Origin: Candidatus Bipolaricaulota bacterium
GTDB taxonomy: Bacteria; Bipolaricaulota; Bipolaricaulia; UBA7950; UBA9294
Reading direction: 5' to 3'
DNA length: 5,420 nucleotides
NCBI GenBank assembly: GCA_021129875.1
Contig: JAJOKK010000206.1
Span: 1 to 5,420 of the forward strand
Shown: positions 1 to 5,420 of the stretch, in pieces
How positions within the stretch are numbered: the stretch's first letter is position 1
Layout of the letters: every line of letters starts with the position of its first letter
Translations under genes and position numbers: made by a program
The notes under the pieces: model-generated
The model's input: only the letters and a program-made list of their open reading frames with translations
The model's database searches: none
What the model was told of the DNA's origin: nothing

Positions 1-191
1 AAAAAACTACACTAAATTCAGCCGGTGGGTGTCTCAAAGTCATTGACAAATTCCAATCGTTTATGACGATACAAAGTTGACACGACACTAGCGAATTTGT
101 CTTTCAGTTCCCGCGGTATTCGCTGGTTTGGTCGTCTCTAACCCAAAAGCCAACACTCAAAACCCAAAACCGCTCCTCGCCCTTCATTCAT
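1..191. other. Non-coding left flank, no gene recognised
   Basis: This stretch lies downstream of the helicase stop codon. No convincing gene is visible on either strand. A plus-strand frame is open from the window edge to TGA at 78-80, but its roughly 25 residues resemble nothing I know. Two TTGACA hexamers (43-48 and 77-82) sit 34 bases apart without good -10 partners. The segment 140-171 is AC-rich, with AACCCAAAA at both 140-148 and 161-169. No GC-rich stem followed by a T-run was found on the minus strand, so the operon terminator is either Rho-dependent or not visible to me. Confidence 0.5.
90..124. repeat. Inverted repeat with 7-bp arms
   Basis: AGCGAAT (90-96) pairs perfectly with ATTCGCT (118-124) across a 21-base loop that contains the small palindrome CCGCGG (111-116). 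It lies about 100 bases beyond the helicase stop on the minus strand. No T-run follows on either strand, so it is not an ordinary intrinsic terminator. It could be a weak transcript-end structure or chance. Confidence 0.3.
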
Positions 192-227
192 GAACCCTAC
201 GAACCCTATGAACCCTACGAACCCACT
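192..227. repeat. 9-bp tandem repeat, four copies
   Basis: Four head-to-tail copies of a 9-base unit are visible: gaaccctac (192-200), gaaccctat (201-209), gaaccctac (210-218) and a degenerate gaacccact (219-227). The last base of the fourth copy is also the first base (plus-strand order) of the helicase TAA stop complement at 227-229, so the array abuts the gene end exactly. Units alternate between c and t at position 9. The role is unknown; slippage expansion of intergenic sequence is the simplest explanation. Confidence 0.8.
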
Positions 228-1885
228 TACTCGAAGTATCTGATCTGATACCTGTACCCTTGCTCCACCAGGAAGAGCTGGCGGTTGGTGCCGAAGGTCT
301 GCTCGCAGGTGCCTTTCGATATCAGGGTGTAGAAGTGGGAGCTTTTTTCCTTCGGCCGGAGGATGCGGCCCAGGCGCTGCGCCTCCTCCTGGCGCGAGCC
401 AAAGGTGCCGGAGACCTGGATCATGACCCCGGCGTCAGGAAGGTCTACGGCAAAGTTGGCCACCTTGGAGACGACCAGCACCTTGATCTTCCCCTTCCGG
501 AACTCGGCGTAGAGCTTTTCCCGCTCCTGATGCTTGGTCTTGCCGGTGATGATCGGTAGATCGAGAGTTCGAGCGAGCCATTCCACCTGCGAGATGAACT
601 GGCCGATGACCAGGATGCTTTCGCCGTGGTGGTTGCCGATGAGTTCTTCCACCAACACTCGCTTGCGAGGATTCTCGGCTGCGATACGAAACTGGGAACG
701 CTTTTCCGCACGGGCGTATCTGTACTCTTCTTCCGTGGGGAGAGGGATGCGGTATTCCGTGCAGATCGCTTCGGCGATGTAACCGCGGCTCTCCAAGGTC
801 TTCCACGGCACGTCATAGCGTTTAGGCCCGATTAGGGCGAAGACGTCGTCCTCTTTACCGTCCTCGCGCACCAGGGTGGCGGTCAGTCCCAGCCGGCGTT
901 TGGCTTGAATCGCGGTCGTTGCCCGGAAGACTGGCGCGGGGAGCAGGTGGACTTCGTCGTAGATGATCAGACCCCAATCGTGGGCGGTGAAGATATCCAG
1001 GTTGCGCAGCGGGTCAGCCTTTGTGCGGCGGTAGGTCAGCATCTGGTAGGTGGTGATCGTGATCGGCTTGATCTCCTTGTTAAGGCCGGTGAATTCGCCG
1101 ATCTCCGCGGTTGTGGTATGGGTCTTGGAAAGCAACTCGTCGCGCCACTGGTGAACGGCCACGTTATTGGTGGTGATGATCAGGGTGTGGCTGCCGGTCT
1201 GCGCCATGGTCCCCATGCCGACGATCGTCTTGCCGGACCCGCAAGGAAGGACGATCACTCCGCTCCCCCCGGTCGCACGGCCGGAATGATAGAACGCCTC
1301 TGCGGCGTCTTGCTGATAATCGCGCAACGTAAAAGGGTTGCCGTCAAGATCGGTCTTTCGCAGGGAGATGTCGAAGCTCTTTCCAGGAAGATATCCGCAC
1401 AGGTCCTTGATCGGATAGCCGGCCTTGATCAACGCATGCTTGAGGTTGCCTCTCTCCCCCGCCGCGATGAGCATCCCCCGGGCATCGCTCTCCAGCCAGA
1501 ACTGCTGCAGGGACCTGTCGTGCCGGAGCCGTTCTAAGATATTCCGATCTTCCACCGTAAGCCGTAACCGCCCTGCTGAGGCATGTCTCAATACCAATTT
1601 GCCATAGGTTCCATGCCATTCGCGTATGTTGAAGATGACATTGGCCGGCACGCGATAGCGCGAAAGTCGCTCCAGCCCGGCGATGATCTCTTCCAACGAC
1701 ATCTCGAGCGCGGCCGCGTTCCAGAGCGACAATGGGGTGACTCGATAGGAGTGGATGAACTCTGGTGACTTCACCAGCTCGGCGAACAGGGCCAGAAAAT
1801 CCCGGCACTCGGTGTACTGCGGGTGTTCGACTTCGAGCATCAGTGTGTGGTCGCTCTGCACAATGAGCGGACCCTGTGATCTCAT
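227..1885 (-). CDS. XPB/ERCC3-family DEAD/DEAH-box DNA helicase
   Basis: This 552-residue protein is an ATP-driven DNA translocase/helicase of superfamily 2, XPB (Rad25/ERCC3) family; characterised members have 3'-to-5' polarity. Residues 6-100 match the XPB/Ssl2 N-terminal-like domain (PF13625 type), and 100-180 fit the damage-recognition-like segment. The motor follows: LRDYQ (187-191), Walker A GSGKT (216-220), the motif Ia region ending HQW (245-247), DEVH (310-313), LTAT (334-337) and the XPB-specific RED loop (340-342). The second RecA lobe has SKVANF (473-478), DLP (481-483) and motif VI QRLGRILR (503-510). The end, with FLVEQGYRY (538-546), is typical of bacterial XPBs, and the length is normal for them. 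No catalytic residue is missing. The ATG overlaps the stop of the preceding gene (ATGA), with GAGGAT five bases upstream, so translational coupling is likely. It is the last gene of the cassette. The family is certain; the cellular role (repair, transcription-linked, defence) is not. Confidence 0.96.
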   Translation of the reverse strand: MRSQGPLIVQSDHTLMLEVEHPQYTECRDFLALFAELVKSPEFIHSYRVTPLSLWNAAALEMSLEEIIAGLERLSRYRVPANVIFNIREWHGTYGKLVLRHASAGRLRLTVEDRNILERLRHDRSLQQFWLESDARGMLIAAGERGNLKHALIKAGYPIKDLCGYLPGKSFDISLRKTDLDGNPFTLRDYQQDAAEAFYHSGRATGGSGVIVLPCGSGKTIVGMGTMAQTGSHTLIITTNNVAVHQWRDELLSKTHTTTAEIGEFTGLNKEIKPITITTYQMLTYRRTKADPLRNLDIFTAHDWGLIIYDEVHLLPAPVFRATTAIQAKRRLGLTATLVREDGKEDDVFALIGPKRYDVPWKTLESRGYIAEAICTEYRIPLPTEEEYRYARAEKRSQFRIAAENPRKRVLVEELIGNHHGESILVIGQFISQVEWLARTLDLPIITGKTKHQEREKLYAEFRKGKIKVLVVSKVANFAVDLPDAGVMIQVSGTFGSRQEEAQRLGRILRPKEKSSHFYTLISKGTCEQTFGTNRQLFLVEQGYRYQIRYFE

Positions 1886-3573
1886 GGAAGATCCTCGATT
1901 CGGATGACGTAGTCCTTTGCCAACTTTTTGATGCTCTTCTTCACTTGGGGCTCATGTCGCTGAGAGAAGGTGATCGTCAGGCTTTGCTGATCCACTTCGA
2001 TAGGCGTCCTAGCCGCTACAAGCTCTTTTCGAAGCTTCTCCAGCAGTTGGCGGGTGGGGAGATGGAGCGTGATCGCGACCGCGCGCTTCAACGTCGCTGC
2101 TTCTCTCTCCTTCGGGCGTGCCTGCTTGGCGGCTGTAGCAAAGACCGTTCTCGCCTTCTCCGGCAGCGGCGTGAGCGTGGATGCGCGGTGCTTCACACGC
2201 AGAGGGACCTGCTCTGCCTCCTCCAGGGTGGTGAATAACCGGTCCGGGGCGCGGACGATCCTGATCGTCGGAGAAATGCTCTCTATGATAAACGCATCAA
2301 CTGCGGGCAGGTCTTCGTCCCCCTCGAGGAGCGCGACCTTCTCATACAGGGTGAAGACATCCGCGGCTCCGCTCCATTCCTCAAGCTCGATGCGGATGTT
2401 CTGCGGAAGTTCCCGCCGGCTCAGATCTTGCAGAAGGCCGATCAGATCCAGGCCATCATTATCGCTCAATCGAGTGAGGACCTTTTTCTTGCGTAGCTTC
2501 AGGGTGATAATGGTCTCCTCGCGCACAACATCGGCCAACGGAGTCAGTTGGGAGAGGAGATGGGCCGGGTAGAATTCTGACTCCACGTGCAGCTCGAAGT
2601 TCGGCTGCACAGTGACTTTGGGCGCTGGTATCTCACCGGCCATGGCGTGCAAGAAGCGATCATCAACACGGAACGCCGCAAGCTGTCCTATATCAGGGAA
2701 CAGGCCCTTGTACTCTGCGCGGCGGTACGCTACCTCCACATAGCCCATGACAAGGGGGATTCCCTCGAGGAAACGCTCCACATAGCGGCCTTCCACCCGT
2801 TCAAACGCATCCACGTCTTGCTCAGTGATCTGCACTTCACGCCCCCACAGGTCTTTGCTCTCGCAAAAATTGCTATATCGGCCCTGTTTTCTATCCCGCT
2901 CATGCTTGAATGCAGGTTTTTTGGGTATGAGGAAGAAAGGATGCTCGGCCTTTAGATATTGGATCAGCGAGGCGGTGCTGTACCAGACGTCGCTGTCGCA
3001 CTGTTGCAGCAGATCGAGAAGGAAGCGTCTGATCTTTGCAAAATCGAGGGTCGGCATCACCCCGGTCGCCGAACCCCAAATAGGGAAAGAATGCAATCTG
3101 CCGACCACGCTCCGCTGGTAAAATTCATTTCTCTCCTCTGGAACTCCCTGTAGCAGCGTACTTAAGAGCCGGCGTTCCCTTATCTGCAGCGGCGCGGCGA
3201 GGAACCGCTCGTATTTACTGGTGTTAACCGCGATGTAATTGTCCGGGAACGATGGTTCAACACTGCTATAGCCGGCGTACTCACCCCTGGTGTCATAGTC
3301 GATAAAACCCAGTACCCAGGCCAGTTGATCTATATAGTCTACCCAATCTGAATCACTGTGCTCATTAATCTCGTTGACCGCACCCGGGTTGGTCATCAGT
3401 TTGGCCAGGCGCGTGGCATCGGTCTTGGGCAAACAGTTGTCCCGATGAAGCCGCTTTATCCTGCGGTCTGCAGCGTAGTTCATGAATAGATGCAGATCCC
3501 TTCGTGGATCGTACGGGTTCGCGAACAGATCCAGATTCTCTACGTTCTCAGTAGCAAGGTCTATCTTGCCCAT
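1882..3573 (-). CDS. Helicase-associated protein with PF13625-like domain (possible p52/Tfb2-like partner of XPB)
   Basis: This 563-residue protein has no catalytic motif that I can recognise. Residues 20-65 (from the YDPRRDL segment through LPKTD at 48-52) look like the winged-helix start of bacterial helicase-associated proteins that accompany XPB. A middle region (about 245-312) leads into a clear PF13625-like domain at about 318-415, with VQPNFELHV (322-330), LPQNI (389-393) and EEW (398-400). The C-terminal 65 residues, from AITLHL (500-505) to YVIRIE (555-560), predict a beta-alpha-beta-beta-alpha-beta unit. The order winged helices, XPB-N-like domain, small alpha/beta end recalls eukaryotic p52/Tfb2, which contacts the XPB N-terminus; this is inference, not detected homology. 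No signal peptide or membrane segment is seen, so it should be cytoplasmic. The start is ATG with GTGAGG (3578-3583) four bases upstream. The stop overlaps the helicase start by ATGA, which suggests balanced co-production of the two proteins. Confidence 0.85.
   Translation of the reverse strand: MGKIDLATENVENLDLFANPYDPRRDLHLFMNYAADRRIKRLHRDNCLPKTDATRLAKLMTNPGAVNEINEHSDSDWVDYIDQLAWVLGFIDYDTRGEYAGYSSVEPSFPDNYIAVNTSKYERFLAAPLQIRERRLLSTLLQGVPEERNEFYQRSVVGRLHSFPIWGSATGVMPTLDFAKIRRFLLDLLQQCDSDVWYSTASLIQYLKAEHPFFLIPKKPAFKHERDRKQGRYSNFCESKDLWGREVQITEQDVDAFERVEGRYVERFLEGIPLVMGYVEVAYRRAEYKGLFPDIGQLAAFRVDDRFLHAMAGEIPAPKVTVQPNFELHVESEFYPAHLLSQLTPLADVVREETIITLKLRKKKVLTRLSDNDGLDLIGLLQDLSRRELPQNIRIELEEWSGAADVFTLYEKVALLEGDEDLPAVDAFIIESISPTIRIVRAPDRLFTTLEEAEQVPLRVKHRASTLTPLPEKARTVFATAAKQARPKEREAATLKRAVAITLHLPTRQLLEKLRKELVAARTPIEVDQQSLTITFSQRHEPQVKKSIKKLAKDYVIRIEDLP
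1891..1896 (-). promoter_or_regulatory. Ribosome binding site of the XPB helicase gene
   Basis: GAGGAT on the minus strand lies five bases before the helicase ATG (1885-1883), inside the last codons of the upstream gene. Together with the 4-base ATGA overlap it supports this start and coupled translation. The start also places the first beta-strand of the N-terminal domain (LIVQ, residues 7-10) immediately after it, as expected. Confidence 0.7.
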
Positions 3574-3600
3574 TCAGCCTCACTTCTTTGGTGGTGGCAG

Positions 3601-3628
3601 CTATTCACTACCCACTACCGACTATTAT
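3601..3628. repeat. 7-bp tandem repeat in the intergenic gap
   Basis: Four consecutive heptamers sharing CTA at positions 1-3 fill the gap between the first and second genes: ctattca, ctaccca, ctaccga and ctattat. They occupy almost half of the 61-base spacer, ending 18 bases before the ribosome binding site of the downstream gene on the minus strand. The array is imperfect. It resembles the short heptameric repeats known between genes in some bacteria; I see no protein-coding or hairpin explanation. Confidence 0.6.
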
Positions 3629-3634
3629 CCGGCC

Positions 3635-5026
3635 TCATTCTTTAGCTCTCTTGATCACGTGCCCTGATTTTCGCACCACAGCCTCGATCAGCGCCAGCAG
3701 ATCGCAAGGAAAGGCGATGTAGTCATTAGGCAGGAAGACGACCTGCCGCTGATCGGGGAACACTTTCTCGATCCGCACCTTCAAGCTCAGGTCCTTGACG
3801 CGAGCAACCAGCAGGTTCTCGTGGACGATCTGCTTCCCCCAGCGCTGCGTTACCTGTTCCATTGCCGTGCGGAAGGCAGGTGCGTTCTCCTGTAGCCACA
3901 GAGCAAGCGTTCCGTCCCGCACGGCCGTGGGCGCATTCCCGATCTTAATCACGTGCGGAAAGGCAGACAGACAAGAATCATGGACCTGCCAGGTCGCAAT
4001 CTGGGATAGGTCGTCCACTGCCTTATAGTGGACTGCCTGCAGATCCACGACCACCGAGCCATCAGGCTCGATCTGCAGATACCGCTCCGGTGAAGCGCTC
4101 TTGCTCTGCAGATCATCGACCAGACGGTAATATCTCTTCCCTTCCGCTGTGTACCTTACCAGCACCCCCCACTTCCAACCACTACCACATACCTGTTCAG
4201 CGTCGAATGTCCCGATTTCACCGGTGAAGAGTCTAAACGGTACTGTCAGTTGCTCCGGGAGAAGCCATTCTTTATGGGTAAGTTGCGAAAATGCATAAAG
4301 AACAGCCGTAATCGGCGTTATCTCGCCCTTTTTCCTCTTTATCTTCCCCAAGCCAGCTGCCGTCCAGCAGGCCCGCTGCCATTCCAGCAGGCGTTCAACA
4401 CTGAACCCCTTCTCTCCCATGAGCAACTCGCCATCCGTAACGTTAAGGGCGTAGACCGACTCATCCTTCAACTGTGAACGTCGCTGCCGCTCCCCTACGA
4501 TCTGGAGGAGTTTGCCCCGTAGGACCTTGGTCTGGTGATCTCCGCGTGCTGCGAACGTCGCCGGCTCGATCATCGGCGGGAGAAATTCAGCAAATTCTGT
4601 GGGAAAACGGAACCGCCATTTCTCCATCTTTGTAGAGGCGCCCCAGTCGTCAAGCGCCTCGGCGATGAGGAGCACCCCCTTGCGGACCAGTGATTCCTTC
4701 ACCCGCTTGAAGGTCGTCTTGTACTGCTGGGAGAATGTTCCATAGTAGTAGCTTGTGCCCGATTTTGCACTGCCGTACAACCGTTCGAAGAGCGTGAGAT
4801 CGACCGCCTTGTCGGTCCGTTTAAGCAGATGTAGGAAGATGATCTCCTCGCTGGTAAGGGAGCCGAGCGCCGCCTCCACTCCGATATCGGAGAGGAAGAA
4901 GTTCTCAAAGATCGCGCGCGAAGCCGTCTCTTTGCCGATGAACCCACGGCTCTTGCAGATGGCCTTGAGATCAGCGACGCTGAGAACCGTGCGGCACATC
5001 TGCTTCAGCATGTAGGACGTGTCCAT
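3635..5026 (-). CDS. Uncharacterised winged-helix-like protein with a diverged PF13625-like domain, first gene of the XPB cassette
   Basis: I do not recognise this protein by family. From ATG at 5026 it has 463 residues; the frame stays open to a GTG at 5167 (510 residues). Positions below count from the ATG. Residues 15-31 (LSVADLKAICKSRGFIG) look like a SAP-type helix-extended-helix DNA-binding motif. Residues 56-68 (LTSEEIIFLHLL) and 103-121 (FKRVKESLVRKGVLLI) suggest winged-helix packing. Residues 315-403 (LQIEPDGSVVV, later QRWGK) can be laid onto the PF13625-like domain of the two downstream proteins, but with low identity. The last 60 residues alternate predicted strands and helices and end in VIKRAKE. 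No nuclease, ATPase, Zn-finger or membrane motif was found. Its stop lies 61 bases before the next gene on the same strand, so co-transcription is likely. The most probable role is a DNA-binding or regulatory partner of the XPB motor. Confidence 0.8.
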   Translation of the reverse strand: MDTSYMLKQMCRTVLSVADLKAICKSRGFIGKETASRAIFENFFLSDIGVEAALGSLTSEEIIFLHLLKRTDKAVDLTLFERLYGSAKSGTSYYYGTFSQQYKTTFKRVKESLVRKGVLLIAEALDDWGASTKMEKWRFRFPTEFAEFLPPMIEPATFAARGDHQTKVLRGKLLQIVGERQRRSQLKDESVYALNVTDGELLMGEKGFSVERLLEWQRACWTAAGLGKIKRKKGEITPITAVLYAFSQLTHKEWLLPEQLTVPFRLFTGEIGTFDAEQVCGSGWKWGVLVRYTAEGKRYYRLVDDLQSKSASPERYLQIEPDGSVVVDLQAVHYKAVDDLSQIATWQVHDSCLSAFPHVIKIGNAPTAVRDGTLALWLQENAPAFRTAMEQVTQRWGKQIVHENLLVARVKDLSLKVRIEKVFPDQRQVVFLPNDYIAFPCDLLALIEAVVRKSGHVIKRAKE

Positions 5027-5198
5027 CTGATCCACCACCCCCTCAAGAATTACGCATCCGGTTGAATCCTCCGCACGGAACCAGGAATCCAGCGTTGGAC
5101 AGCGATCTATACTCTGCGATGCGCGTAGCGAATTTTCGCCTGTTTCCAGTGAAAAGGCAACCCGCACTCATGCCAGCGGAACAGAGGGAGTCAAAGGA
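5027..5198 (-). other. Upstream region of the XPB cassette
   Basis: This region should hold the promoter of the minus-strand operon unless transcription comes from further right. Two weak sigma-70-like candidates exist on the minus strand: TTGCCT (5160-5155) with GAAAAT 17 bases later, and TATAGA (5111-5106) with no good -35. Neither is convincing. A minus-strand frame entering from the window edge is open through here to a TGA near 5042, but beyond 5209 it no longer resembles a known protein. Confidence 0.3.
5032..5044 (-). promoter_or_regulatory. Purine-rich ribosome binding region favouring the ATG at 5026
   Basis: GAGGGGGTGGTGG on the minus strand ends five bases before the ATG at 5026-5024. 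By contrast the upstream GTG at 5167-5165 directly follows an in-frame TGA and has no purine-rich site within 15 bases. The recognisable SAP-like segment begins 14 residues after the ATG, whereas the 47-residue extension from the GTG shows no familiar pattern. The ATG is therefore preferred, though not proven. Confidence 0.5.
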
Positions 5199-5212
5199 GG
5201 TGTGATCACACC
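5199..5212. promoter_or_regulatory. Perfect 14-bp palindrome, candidate operator
   Basis: GGTGTGATCACACC reads identically on both strands. It contains TGTGA and TCACA half-sites directly abutted, unlike the CRP/FNR arrangement, which has a six-base gap. It lies 32 bases upstream of the alternative GTG and 173 bases upstream of the preferred ATG of the first cassette gene. A dimeric repressor or GntR-like regulator is possible. Equally it could be a junction scar, since it coincides with the end of the ATPase gene remnant. Confidence 0.4.
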
Positions 5213-5351
5213 GCGATAGGTGCCTTTTTGCGTAGGAACGGTGGTAGACGGCGTTGGTTACCTCTTCTACAATGACAGCGCAGGGGAAGTTCCAGGACCG
5301 CTCGGGTTTGGCCCGATCGGGGTGCGTGATGACCGTTTCCCGCAGGTAGTT
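5206..5351 (-). pseudogene. Fragment of a GHKL-type ATP-binding (HATPase_c_4/AlbA_2 family) protein gene
   Basis: On the minus strand, codons from 5351 read NYLRETVITHPDRAKPE and then EEVTNAVYHRSY. These match a conserved block of bacterial ATP-binding proteins related to the RecG-like/AlbA_2 regulators, where HPDRAEAERFFNFPY leads to EEALVNAVYHRSY and then REPVEVRI. The EEVTN segment holds the ATP-binding N-box (E and N of the GHKL Bergerat fold). After SY the frame must shift at the A5 run (minus strand, 5229-5225) to continue as KKAPIAV, matching REPVEV; a TGA (5208-5206) then ends it. Both flanks of the homology are missing: it stops at a putative insertion-sequence end and at a palindrome. 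About 45 of several hundred residues remain, so this is a dead remnant. The original function was probably transcriptional regulation or defence-island associated; only the fragment identity is supported. Confidence 0.65.
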
Positions 5352-5420
5352 TGAAATGGACCCCGTAAAGTGGACAAGGTGCTTAGGTGGAGTTAAGCTT
5401 TGCGTGTTTCCCTGAAAACG
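5352..5420. mobile_element. Putative terminus of an IS3-like insertion sequence, cut by the window edge
   Basis: Starting with TGA at 5352, the sequence tggaccccgtaaagtggaca (5357-5376) has the look of the terminal inverted repeats of many IS3-family elements, which begin with TG and carry a TGGAC-type block around a CCCC run. The block TGGAC recurs at 5357-5361 and 5371-5375. Homology of the neighbouring ATPase fragment stops exactly at 5351/5352, as expected if an element inserted there. No transposase reading frame is visible in the remaining 69 bases, and the other end lies outside, so the family assignment rests on recollected consensus only. Confidence 0.4.

Noticed and set aside
3..80. 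Plus-strand frame open from the window edge to TGA at 78-80, possibly the end of a gene.
   Set aside because: About 25 residues without recognisable similarity; too short to support a call.
43..105. Two TTGACA hexamers as plus-strand promoters.
   Set aside because: No acceptable -10 element at 16-18 bases from either, and no plus-strand gene follows.
905..1537. Long plus-strand open frame (210 codons) opposite the helicase.
   Set aside because: It is the antisense shadow of the strongly conserved helicase motor region and has no family resemblance.
4055..4070. Perfect hairpin CGAGCC-ATCA-GGCTCG.
   Set aside because: It lies within coding sequence, has no following T-run and short arms of this kind occur by chance in GC-rich genes.
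4037..4113. Three CTGCAGAT direct repeats (4037-4044, 4073-4080, 4106-4113) inside the first cassette gene.
   Set aside because: Spacings are multiples of three and each encodes a Leu-Gln pair with the same codons, so coding sequence explains them.
227..5167. Assignment to a known helicase-containing defence system (such as DISARM, Druantia or BREX).
   Set aside because: None of the hallmark partners (methyltransferase, DUF1998 protein, PglZ, phospholipase-D nuclease) is present, and the motor is a true XPB rather than a defence-type helicase.
5193..5209. Minus-strand match to the 16S rRNA 3' end (ACCTCCTTT).
   Set aside because: Only about ten bases match and the conserved sequence that should precede them is absent; no rRNA gene is here.
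5193..5354. Plus-strand AAAGGAGGTG (5193-5202) looking like a very strong Shine-Dalgarno, followed by a 44-codon frame from GTG at 5220 to TGA.
   Set aside because: The spacing of about 17 bases is too long, the frame is antisense to the recognisable ATPase fragment and its translation resembles nothing known.

Overview
The window holds a compact three-gene cassette, all on the minus strand. Read in transcription order (right to left) it consists of a divergent winged-helix-like protein (stop at 3635, start at 5026 or 5167), a 563-residue helicase-associated protein (3573 to 1882) and a 552-residue XPB/ERCC3-type DNA helicase (1885 to 227). The helicase is the only gene with an unambiguous family: all superfamily 2 motifs, the XPB RED motif and the typical bacterial XPB C-terminus are visible. 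The last two genes overlap by ATGA, and the first two are separated by 61 bases, so a single operon is likely.

The organism looks like a bacterium of medium-high GC (by eye about 55%), with ATG starts and GAGG-type Shine-Dalgarno sites. XPB next to a protein with the XPB/Ssl2 N-terminal-like domain is known from Actinobacteria, but the base composition and the short AC-rich tandem repeats between genes point away from a typical high-GC actinomycete. An uncultured lineage is a guess; no gene here fixes the phylum.

The main observation is that each of the three proteins seems to carry a copy of the same roughly 90-residue domain (PF13625-like). It is at the N-terminus of the helicase, in the middle of the second protein and, much diverged, near the C-terminus of the third. 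The second protein also has winged-helix-like segments before this domain and a predicted beta-alpha-beta-beta-alpha-beta unit after it. That order recalls p52/Tfb2, the TFIIH subunit that binds and stimulates eukaryotic XPB. The working hypothesis is that the genes encode a bacterial XPB motor with one or two p52-like partners, acting in DNA opening, repair or an undescribed pathway. No nuclease, methyltransferase or protease motif was seen in the partners.

The right flank (5027-5420) is degraded accessory DNA. It holds a short, frameshifted piece of a GHKL-type ATP-binding protein gene (HATPase_c_4/AlbA_2 type). This piece is bounded on one side by what looks like an insertion-sequence terminus at 5352 and on the other by a perfect 14-bp palindrome at 5199-5212. 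The left flank (1-226) has no supportable gene; it holds a small inverted repeat, AC-rich low-complexity sequence and a 9-bp tandem repeat that runs into the helicase stop codon.
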